A DNA stretch of 64,000 nucleotides from Balanoglossus misakiensis (Eukaryota > Hemichordata). Made by a program: the position numbers and the translations under genes. Below are positions 50,735 to 62,300 of this stretch, in pieces. The stretch is taken from the NCBI GenBank assembly GCA_040954595.2, contig CM082591.2:1860001-1924000 (forward strand). The letters run 5' to 3'. The number at the start of each line of letters is the position of its first letter. The first letter of the stretch is position 1. Below the pieces are notes generated by a model. That model saw nothing but the letters and a program-made list of their open reading frames with translations, was not told where the DNA came from and made no database searches.

Positions 50735-50868
50735 TAATTAAAGCTCATAATGAGCTCCGTGACATTTTTCATGGTAATTAGCTTTTCACTTCGACTAATT
50801 AAATTTTGTCAATGAATCATGAATACGCAATGGTTAATTTGTTTTCTTCAAGCTGTCAGGGTTAATTA
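50735..50868. promoter_or_regulatory. Cluster of four TAATTA sites with a 15-bp palindrome
   Basis: TAATTA occurs at 50735, 50775, 50796 and 50863. Between the first two is AGCTCAT-A-ATGAGCT (50742-50756), a near-perfect palindrome with a one-base centre. There is no open frame of note. It looks like a compact enhancer for homeodomain proteins, by inference. Confidence 0.4.
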
Positions 50869-53800
50869 TTTTGCTGAGTGGCACAGATCATATGCGGTTA
50901 TTTCATCTGGGGGCGGACAATAATAACATACGGATTGGTGACCATATCCATTAAAATATTGTTCATCTTTTGTATGCATTTATCCGCGGATGCAAATTAC
51001 TTCAAATGCATTAAACAGTACATTTCTGCCGGATCGGCGTTTCAGAATTGCATGTAATGCCGACAGGGGGCGCTGTTGATATTTCATTCACAGTTTCATG
51101 AGTATACTGAGCGCCTTCAGCTAAAAGTGGTTTAATCGTGATAGCGCCCCCTATTATACACCAATGCGCATACAAGTGTGTTTTAAAAATTTTAATCCTC
51201 AAAAAGTAAACTCAGTTTTTCCTTTACTCTGTATGACCGAATCGTTGGCAATAACAGTAAACAGCTATTGTCGCTGTTTACTTCACATTTCTTCGTAAAC
51301 TTCACACGACTTTCTTTGTTTTGGAAAATCAGTTTCCTGTCAACAATGACAAACATCAAGTTGATTTTGATTTATACCTATGTGTGTCCGCAGTCACGCA
51401 TTCGATTGCGCACAGCGATATGCAGAACGATCCAAGGCCAAGGTTACACCTTACGACCGCAAGTCGAGATTTCCCGGAAATTGCTTGCTGTTGTCCGAAC
51501 ACCGTGCACTTCCACCTAACATCCTGGGGTTGGCCGATTGGCCGGAGGTCGCGTGATGACGAAAGCAACCAGTGTGTACACATGTGGTTGTTTTCTTCCC
51601 GATATTAAATCTGAAAAGTGACGCAGTTCAAACTGTCCTGCCACGCCACGCCATAGTTCAACGAACCCAATTGAGGTGAACTATTAAATCCAAGTGTGTT
51701 TGACTTTTGACAATCTTTTCTGTTCTGGGGATTTCGAGCGCGGTTTGATTGTCGCCTTCACGAGGGCGTGTATGAAACAGCCGCAGTATATATAGCAAGC
51801 ATTGTCGTTGCGAACAATTGGATTTCAGTTTGAACTTAAGTGCAATTGTCAACGTTGTCAATAACACTATCTGCCCAAACACAAGTTGCGTTGTCAAGCT
51901 GAACAATTTCAACTATCGCCGACCGAGCCTGAAATGTCATCGCCCACTTGCCAGTCTTTTTGTTGAAAAGTTCTGAAACAGGACTATCTTGAAATTTGGC
52001 GGAACGAGCATGGATATCGATGCATTCCCCCTGAGAGTGCCACCACTAGAATTTATAACCAAACAATTAAACAAAACATTTTTGAACATTGATAATTTCA
52101 TTTATAGCTAATTCTAATGCATTTTCAATTTAATAAAGTTATACGACAGCGAACGAACTTTCATTTCAAAACAGCACCATTTTGTTAGTATTGTACTTGA
52201 ATAATAAGAACTGAGGAATTATATCTGAGATAAATCTTAACTCATTTACTTCTCCAACCCATCTGCAAGATTCCTAGAGTGTTCACTTCTTTGGCGTTAA
52301 GTCTGAATTGCCATTATATGATGGAGATTGTGTATGTAGTAATCAGTTTTGCCATTACAGATTTTGCTGTATGGAATTCCGCCCTCACATTGTATTGAAT
52401 ATTCAATATCCGTGCTTCGATGGAAGGGAATTGAATAAATAATTGGCATTTACCGAAGAATGTGTGTTGCATCTATTTCGGGTGTATCAATTATTTGTGT
52501 CGTAATTTTTTCTCGTTGTCTTGTGACGATCGAACCTGCGTAGAAGTGTCCGAGCTCGCGGAATTTTCCAAACGAGTGATAGGTATACGTACGTGTGTTA
52601 CGTGAGGACAGACTTATATAATGATTATGGCTTTAGACGTATCAGTCCGTCAAACTCCCGCGAGAAAGCATCATTTTAAACTGACGTCAAAATAGAATAA
52701 CTTGTCAAGATCGTTTCATATTTTTTCAATATCTAGTTAAATTACTATTCCTGTACGTCTACTGTAATTGGTATTAATCCGTATTGATAGACAGGTTGCA
52801 CTTTGACATTTCGTGAAAAAAGGAACAACAGCATTTTCTGTCAAATTTAGTCCATTTTTTCTAATAACAGACCCAATAGAATTCAATAGACTGGTGACTC
52901 TTGACGTTGGAACGTTTATATCGTATATACTTATGCCGGAACTAAAATAATGGGTCTACAGCCATAATGTTCTTCCCTGTTCGCTCGACAGAAATTCTTT
53001 GGATGCAAGCAGAATAGTTTTAGACAGAAGTTTAAAATCGTTCCCCGAGTCTGAACATTTGCTTTTGCCCGCAGTGGAAGTGGAAAGGATGTAAATTCGT
53101 TCTTGTTTGGACGTACGTAGGCCTAGACTCATTAATTTTTAAGTCCTGGTTGTACAGAGGTATGTTGTGGAGTTACACGGGCTCAAACTCCGCTTTGTTT
53201 TATTTATAGGGTTCGTCCGAGCCTACTTCAGGCTAATCGACTCACATGAACCTTGCTTTAATTTTGCGGGGCAAATTCACTTTGCATTCTGCCCTTTTCA
53301 AAAATACTGAATAATAAAGTCATCACATCTATATCAAAATAGTCAAACTGAACGCGGACTTCTAAATTTAATTTTTCCGAAGAAAATGTCATAAAAGGCA
53401 GAAGTTGGATTTTGTCCTGTTTGTGCGAAAGGGAAGCCATGCGTGTAATTATATGCAAACTCGTGTTCCAATAAAATATACGGGCAGTTATTTGTAAGGT
53501 ATGATTTCCAGCTTTATTAATAAAACAAACTTCTGCATAAATTTTACTACCAATAGCTATTACACGCTTTACCAGGCTGGTGGAATTTTCCGTCCACGCC
53601 GACAGACTAGTTATACGAATTTAGTTTCGCTTTTGATATGACATAGCCCCAATCGATGATACCCTTATCTCTTCCAATGTTTTCAGACTTTATCAGCTAG
53701 CATGCCTGGTCAGGTCAGGTCAAAGTTCACTTAAGGTCAGTCATCCTGCGTTCTTGTATGAGCATCCAAGTTTTCTAGTGAAAAACTTGGCCATTACGTA

Positions 53801-56133
53801 TTCGAACACGAAGTCGTTGATCTTTACCCAAATTTGAATAAACAAAAGTATACCTACAACTTTTAAAAAGGCGAATGAGAAATGAAAAGTCCAAACATGG
53901 ACAGCTATAAGTGATAATTTAGTAATCAAATCATAATTTACAGCATCAATTTCGATGGTCATTTTAAAATAACTTTGCACAGATGACGCATACTGAGGTC
54001 ATGTACGATGAAGGTTAAATACCTAATTTTATAAAATTAGTTTTATTACTTTACGAATTAAAAACGCACATGAATGTCAAATGGATTACGGATGCAAGGC
54101 CTCGGTACACTCGTAAACAAGACAATTAATAAAAAAACTAATATTTCTTTTTCGGGTTGCTTGAAATTGAGGCGGTTTTGTGAACATTGTAATAGTTTTA
54201 TTTTTCAGTCAATGTCTCACTCCGATAATTTTTTTTTCTACAACAAGTAGTTGACACAGTAAGCTTACATGTTGTTGATTAACTTTTCCCCATTTTATCT
54301 TGTACCGTTACCAGGGACAACAGCAACAACCAAACATCATCACAAGAATCCTAAACTATTAAAGTACCTGTGATTATGGTGACGTCAAGACCGAGTAAAC
54401 AGTTTGATGCGCCACGTGTTTTCACTAAAGTCACAACCCAAGCCTCTGAACAGAGCACAAAGTTCGTGCGTAAAGTAGTAGATTGTACCGATCGTCAGAA
54501 CCCAAGATTCGTGCTCTATGTAGAGTTCTGAGTGCGACTTTATGTTGCTACAGGCTACATGTATCTTCGAGCGTTGTTGTAATCACGTTTTAGTTCGGGA
54601 AAGTTAATTTTAAGTGCGTCAGTAGTTATATAACTGTACCTAGCTATGGTAAAACTTGCATAAGCTATGGTTTGCATGCACACGTGTGTTCATTACTTTT
54701 CCCGCGAAAGGTACTAACAACAATAACATTCTTTCGGTGGCATAGTAGGCTACTTCAATCAACAAAAGACAAAGGCCAATTTACGTGTCTCTGAATGAGG
54801 TCTTTGTTCAAAGCACCGCAACTTTCGCGCCAAATTCGACGTCATTGCACCATACAGAGAACTAGAATGAACACGCTTCTCAATATATCAGTACTAATTC
54901 AAAGAACATGTAAATTATCGAATTTGGGTCGACCGTGACGCTGATAGCAAGAATTAAATTAACCAAATTATCAAATAGATGTATTACTAATCCAATACAT
55001 CACGGAAGCCGTTGGAAATTCTCGTCGTAACTAATAAACATGAAATGCGCGCACATGGCAGCATGCCAAGCATAATTTACAGTGCAAGAGGTCGCGGGAA
55101 ATTTCCATCACACGCCTGATCAGGTACAGTGTACTAATACACATCGTTGATTAAGTGAGGCGCCCGCACGCGCGTTGAGCCGACAAAAAGTTACATTTTT
55201 GCTGAATAAAATGTCGCTAATCAACAAGTATCCATGCATCTTTTAACTCATGGATTACTTTACATTTTCTACATTAGATTTTTAGCAAAACGTCTATACT
55301 TGACGTTTATTTGAAAAGTAAAATGCCATGTGTATGTGTTGGAGGAAAACAAATAAAAAGCAAAGAAAACGAAAGAACAGACTTGAAACAAACGAAACTG
55401 AGAACAATCAGGGGGAAAATCAAATTAACCACTTAATTTGGATTAATTTATATTAACTTACATTCTAAATAAAATAAAATAAAATACAATACAATAGATA
55501 AAATGTAAAACATAATAAATACTAAAAAACTAATAAAACTATTTTTTTTGTATATGGTTGTAGATAAAGAAATGTACGATGGTCACTGCGATATATTGTC
55601 AAATCTTAAATTCATGTAATTTAAGCATTGGCTTGTTAATTTTTGTCGATACCAATAGTTAGATGTGCTTCAAGTTATGGTTATATTGGGTTGTTTGATG
55701 TTTTATCATTAATGTTATAAAATCAAACAGCCTGATTTGAATTCATTCATAGAAAGTCATGGTGCTGTTGACCTGGGACCGTGCAAAAAGGGGATATTTT
55801 GTAGGGGTGGGCTGTTGATAGGTGGCTTGAAATATTTTTTTCTTCTCTTTTATGTGAAATTATCACTTGGAGGAATAGAAACGAGTCCTGAAATAGTGGG
55901 ATTTGTCGTACAATATGCTTGTACATGGTTTTAGAATCCTATACCTGCGTCGGTTTTTAGGTGGTTTAAGTCCATCTTTACCTAAACTGAAATGGAATGA
56001 TCTAAGTAGGGGTGAATAAAAAATTTACATAATAAGTAGGTGTTGTGTGTCACTCTGTTGTATACTACTTAGCAGCAGCACATGCCGACTTTGAGAATTA
56101 ACTAGTCATAGCCACAAACGTCTCCAAGAAAAC

Positions 56134-56350
56134 ATGGAAAACTCGGCCCAGTCGAAAGACGTTTACCTGGAAGAGAAAGTGGATGGCCATGATCCAGAAA
56201 AACATGATGAAGTCGAAACAGAAGTCCACAAGGAAGAGGAGAGAGAGCAATGGATCGGGAAGGCCGATTTCGTTTTGGCCTTGATCGGTTTCTCTGTCGG
56301 CCTGGGAAATATCTGGCGATTCCCATATCTCTGTTATAAGAACGGAGGAG
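56134..56350 (+). CDS. SLC6-family Na+/Cl- coupled transporter, first coding exon only
   Basis: The exon encodes 72 residues plus one base and ends AACGGAGGAG before a GTGAGA donor. The ATG has a strong Kozak context (AAC before, G after). Residues 1-36 are a charged cytosolic tail. REQW at 37-40 is the conserved Arg-Trp cytoplasmic-gate motif, and 44-66 is transmembrane segment 1 with GLGN at 56-59, the unwound ion- and substrate-binding turn (Asn59 matches LeuT Asn27). [12 protein letters not shown] at 61-72 is the family signature. Known SLC6 proteins are about 600 residues with 12 membrane segments and carry amino acids, GABA, taurine, creatine or monoamines. LCYKNGGG resembles the taurine/creatine/betaine-GABA group more than glycine transporters, but 72 residues cannot settle the substrate. 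The next exon, expected to begin around AFLIPY, was not found in the window. Confidence 0.93.
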
Positions 56351-59300
56351 GTGAGATATAGTTATGTTACAAACCTATCCAGCTATTAATTCACTCGAAA
56401 AAGTCTGTCAATAACTTAAGCGTTTCTGTTTATATATTTGTTGGTCATTAATAATTCGATGTCATGTGGGGGGCCTCGTCCATTGAAAGAACGCGGTCAT
56501 TTTGGGAGTGAGAATTTGAATGGTATTTGGACCGGCGTTGGTGACATTCCCCCTTTACCCGTGGAAAATTTGATGGCCCCTGTGATAACCAAATTAGGAT
56601 CCGAGTTTGTTATCCTTTCCTGTCATGCATTACTGATGCCGGTCATGAAACAGGCGTTTTTTCTTCTTCCCAATATCTTTCCATGTTTTTGTTTTGAATG
56701 GGTGTTGGCAATCGCCTAAGACTGGCGGCTTTTCTTTATTGATGTTTGCATTGTAACCTTTCCATACCAAGCCTTCAGGCATGCTTGAATTTTTCAGTGG
56801 TGCGCTTTAGACATTTGTAGACCAAAATCATTTTGGAAATGTACAACATAATTCGAACCGGCAAATGCAACCATGTTTCGGCGAAATGTACATCCCTCGT
56901 GTAAATTCATCGATGGATTTTAAGTTTGATCACTCACATCAATGATCTTGTATACATTTTGTCGTTTGCGCGCGATGAACAACTCAAAACAAGTTCAAAA
57001 ACGCCAAAACATTATTCGCCGGTTGTTACATGTGCTCTGCAGCAGTAAACGCCGGCAATATATAGTGGAATTTTCCTCGGGATGACGTAGGCGGGGACTC
57101 CACGTGACAAAATACAGCAGATCACGTCCGCAGTCATTATAATAAATCAGAAATAGGATATACTCCGCAAGCCGTGTACGGGCGTGTCATTTTGACGACT
57201 TGCCTGCATATTTACTGACGTTTTGTTCGTTTGTGTGTTTTGTGGGGTGCCTGCGAACCGGTTCATGTTCTGATGGCAACAACCGAGTCTTAAATTGGCA
57301 CAGAATTCGTAAAACATGAACTGAAAATATCCTACGAAATGAACATGCATCGTTGTACTTGTACCGGGTATCCGCCCACCAACACGGTTTGCTGTTTGAA
57401 CAGCTCGCTAAAACATTCGTGAGAGTTTGTTTACAATCTGATATTCATTGACGTTCGGTGGTCTTTTTAGGTCAAAGGATGACAGCACAATAACCAGGGC
57501 CAGTCCGAAGCATTTATTGTCAGATTATTGTGTTTGGCGCATAGACGTGTTGAATGGTTTCAAAAAAGTGACAGACGCCTAGATGTATGTTTCAATGGGT
57601 TTGTCCATGTAAGACGCAGGGAGGTTATAGCATGCAATGTCATGGGCAAGTTCATTATCTTTGGGTGAGAGTGGGTTGGGTTTGGAGGTGGCCGTAACTA
57701 TCATCCCAGTAGAAACACCGATCTTACAGAAGTTACCAAAAAACTTCAGCCGAACAGACAAGGCTTGTGGCCTGACCTTCAAAACTGGGGAACTGTCATT
57801 CATCAAATTGAGGACACTTTTTTTCAAGCGTGACGATTCCCCTGCCAACCTTTCATTAAACTAAACACTGTATACACCCACCCTTGAACAACAGTTGACT
57901 AACTTTGGACAATACTTTCCAACTATCTGGGTACCTGGTATGGTAATACGATATTTGGGAAAAAAGGCCTTTTGTACAAGAGTAAAATATCTTCCCAGAC
58001 AATTTAGAAGAGTAGCATAAGAATGCTAACATTAGCTAGGTTTGTGTTTTATAACAGCAGTTTCTGGTGATGGCAGTTAGCCAGAAAATGTTATGAACGT
58101 CGTTACCTCATCCAGGTTGATGTCTGTGCCCATGACAACGGCAGGATTGTACCCCCCTCCCCCCAACACACATTTATTGATGTTCCTAAACCCCAACAAA
58201 AACACTTTCATTACCCATTGGAAGATTATGCAACTCAAAAATGCTTTTAACCAGTCAGTTCAATGTGTGCCATTTCTGTTTGCTGAGTTACCCCACTCAA
58301 ATACACTTGGCATTTCTACAAACAAGAGCTGAGCAACAAACAATGGTAGACTTCGAGATGGTCATCAAAAGAGGGTTTATATCTTTGGCATTGTGGAGAG
58401 GTGAAGACAGGGCTGTTTATGTTTTTGACAAGTGATTTTACCTGAAGTTTAGTGAAGTCATGCATGACAACATATCACGAAAGGCCAAACCTAAAACACC
58501 CTGTCAACAGCTAAGGCCCCCTAAGTTATAACCGTGTGGTATGAGTCATGATACGAAGGTATTATGCATTTCTCTGCTTGGACCAGTGTCACACATGTAA
58601 TGACTGTGTTAGGGATACTTCCACGTTTCACAGTTGTTGACCATGTGCATCATGTTATTTTCTCACCGAGAGAAAGCTAACACTAGGCTAACGTAATGTT
58701 AGCCCAGTGCTGGCAGATCAGAAAAAAACACTGAGACTTGATCTGTACTGTATCTTTATAATAAAATGGCATTGCGCACACACAAACTCCAAATGCAGCT
58801 TACATGTTGCATAAAATACGATAACCATCAGCCCAGTAAAGACGTGTCCTTGAAAGTTTTTTAAAGAGCAGTTTGTCATGTACCCAAGTGTCCACATGTC
58901 ATTTTATAGATGATTGTCGTAATCTGTAAAGATTACAAGAAACTGCACCTTTATGATAAGATTACAAAGGTTTATTTAAGTTTTCTGCCTGTGGTTATGA
59001 AGTGCAAATACAGAGAGATGGAAATTTCCAATGTGAACTTTGTGTCGCAAGCACCAACGTTTGATGACGTTTTTTTTACCAGATGTAGAAACGAAATTTA
59101 CGTAAACGTGGCGTTCGTATTCTGGTCATATTTCTCGATCCGCAAAACCGTACAACTGATCCTTGTTTGACTGTTTGACAGTCTCGGTCACTTGCACGTA
59201 CGTAAACCTCAACTATGACAAAATAAACTAGGATAACAGGACATGTGCTGGCAAGTGTCATGAAAAGTTTAACTTACACGGAACTTGCAGGTTCAAATAT

Positions 59301-62300
59301 TAACTGCAGTGTCGTACAGAACGATCCAGTACTTTGACTTGGTAGAACGTACGTGCCTGCTACCAGTGTACCACTGAGAACTAACCTCAAACGTGTGAGA
59401 TACGAACGGCATGTGTGTGTCAAAGTTTACGTTTTTTCTCTCTCTCTCTTCGCGCCAAAACTTCCCAACCAGGTCATGTTTAGTAATTTAAAAAATGCAA
59501 ATTTTGTTTGATGTAGGTTTCCTCCATGTCGGTGGAAGTTTAGGTACTCTGGTTCAATATTCAAACCAATTTCACATGCGTAGGCGTAGTGGACACAACC
59601 AATGTTGTTGTTGTATCTAAGTTTGTTTACTTTGAGCACATGGTCTAGTGTAGTAATATAGTAATCTTCAGTAGTCATTCAGTAACTTGAGTTAAGTTAA
59701 AAAAGAATTATCAGGCTTTGAGTAGCAACCACTTGGCTGCTGTACACACTTGGAATGACAATCGGCTTGCAAGTACTGGACTCACAAAAGATGATATCTT
59801 ACATTATCAGATATGTGATGTTTTGTCTGCGCAAAGCTGGTATGCCCACTTCTGGTATCTTGGATAGTTTGTTGTCAGATTAGATACTGTTTGTATCTTC
59901 TACTAGTGTCATCATCTACCCAAAATACCTATACAGAGATAATCAATCTGTTTAGATAACACTATCTGGGTCAAGTTGAACTTCATCCTAATATAAAACA
60001 AAAACATAAACATTTCTGTAACAAAACAATAAAATAAACCAGTGTATCTAAGGTCAGTATCTCCCTTCCTCCCCCTCCTCCAAGTTTATGTTCAACTTAC
60101 CCCTCTTCAAAGATTGTTAACATGCTTGCTGATGTTTTCTGATAATTGGGAAAAACATTTCAAAACATGTAAAACTGACATGGCAGATTGCCAAACTATG
60201 TTCCCTATCATGAAAATATTCCTGTCCTAAATCTACACTGATAACTGACAGCATGTTACGGGGATTAAAAAAGTAGGTTGTTTTTGGAAAGCGTTTTATG
60301 AGACATGTTTGTTTGTTCCAGGCTCGACATGGACTGGTATTTTGGTAGTTTTGTGGATTTGGGTGTTTCATGCTTTCCAGTCTGAGAGGAAAAAATTACA
60401 AGCGAAATCTGTGAACAAGAATAAATCTGATCAAAGAGGGAGTCTTCATTTCCCTTGCGATGGTTTGTCAACGTTGAAGTCATACATTTCTGAATCACTG
60501 TTTTGAATGGAATACATGACTCACAGTTCGACATGGTGAAAACTTTCCTAATCAAATTGTAAGGTTTATTTGTGACCTTATGACCAGTTCAATGACTCAT
60601 AAATGTCCTTTATCGCACTTTCGCTCAATTTTGCTGTTGTTTGTGTGTATCCCATGATGCAATGGTAATTTGCATATCTGTTTTGGTGACTCGCAACAGG
60701 TGGGGACAATAAATTAGATTAGTTGGTTTTGCATCGAACGACAAAACAAAGGAGATTGTGTGTAATACAATAATAAATATTATCCATAAATAATTGTTGT
60801 TTACAACCAGAATCTCATTATTCCTGGTATTTTGTTTGTAACCGAATCTGTTGACGTTAAGAAAATGAAATATATTGCGGATATAACAATGGTAACTCTG
60901 CATATAAAGTTACTGCTGAAAAATTCCAGGATTTTAAATGTGGATATAAAATTTGTTTGTTTTGATGTGGATTACAGTGGAAGCCTTGCCGGTACAACTT
61001 GTATGTCATGTCGTTCGTTTGAGGTTACGACAGCTGTGGCTCGATTCCAAGAGTGTTCTTGGTTTTTTAAAAACAAAACAAAGGTCTGTGGTGTAATGTT
61101 TTCAATCAGCTGTAAGCTACATGTCAATGTCACAAAACAAACAAACAATCAACTATGACAAAATCCAGGTCAATGAGAAAAAGAGCAAGGTCTGTTTGTG
61201 TGTTTGGTGAAAACGTTTTCTTTTAATTTGTTCTCAACATTACTGGCAAATTGCCTTCACAAAATTGATTTTGGCAAGTCTGCAGGTCTGTTTATGATAA
61301 TTCCACCCCCCTGTCACATGACCAGTTTTGAAAGCTGCCTTCAGATGAACGTAACTTGTCTTTAGTGTGGTAAGATCATGTGACTGGCAGTGACCAATCA
61401 CTGCTCATCTGGCTGATAATAAAGGTACCCATAGTTTTGGCAAAAACCCAAATGACCCTGAGAGTGCGTTGGAAGGGGTGAAATGGTGACCTCGTTTTTA
61501 GGCAAGTCAAGGTCACGAAAGGGAGAAAAACAAACTGATAAAAATGATTTTGTGATCGTACAAGTGATGGAGGGGGGGGGGGGGGGGAAACTGACAAATT
61601 TTTTGTTTAGTTTAAACACAGTGACAAGTTTCCAAAAGTCAGAAATGTACACACAGCTACAGTGATTATCAGAATATTGCATTTATTAAACATGATTGCT
61701 TAAAGTTACACAAATTGTTCAGAGAATGAAATCTGAATGCAGGTTTACTGTGTGTGTTGACAGTCATTGTCAATAGTCTGTCTATTCATTAGATCTGTGA
61801 CGTCTTTCAGAGATACATGTGGTATTCTGGAAATCTTTTTCGGAGCAAATGACTGGCTGGATATTTACAAGCTGCAAAGTAGGCCAGATGTGTTTAACGT
61901 GAGAATCCACCCACGCACTCTGTGAATGCAGTATAGTATTTGGGAACACACACCTTTTCATTGTGCATTCACATTTATTCAATAGGTTTTGTTCATTCTC
62001 GCGAATCGTATGGTATTTCGACAATTCTATGTACGCCTCCTGTCACAGTACAGTTGTAACTGTGTGTACACACAAGGCTTAGTGATGTTTTCAGAAACCC
62101 ATTTTGTGTGCACAAGGCTTTTGAATTTCGTCTTTGAAAAGGCCAATTTTGAAACCCTGGGAATGTATGAAAACAAAAATTACAGGGAATCTTGCTTGAA
62201 TGCAAGTGGCATGGTCGGTGCCTCAGACAGTCTGGGAGGGCGTAGTGAAAGATATGTATCATAAAGGTGCGAAAAACAATAAAAGTTGTAGGAATTGGAC

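Larger units (their letters stand above)
25548..56133. other. 30.6 kb spacer between Dbx and the SLC6 exon
   Basis: The two genes are divergent, so this spacer contains both promoters. Apart from the separately listed promoter-like arrays, TAATTA clusters, hairpins, microsatellites and duplicated element copy B, I see no gene. The longest frames (141 codons minus at 37934-38359, 159 codons plus at 46482-46961) have no recognisable domain. The stretch near 52000-55700 is A+T-rich and featureless to me, with an AAAAT-rich run near 55478-55500. Confidence 0.65.
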
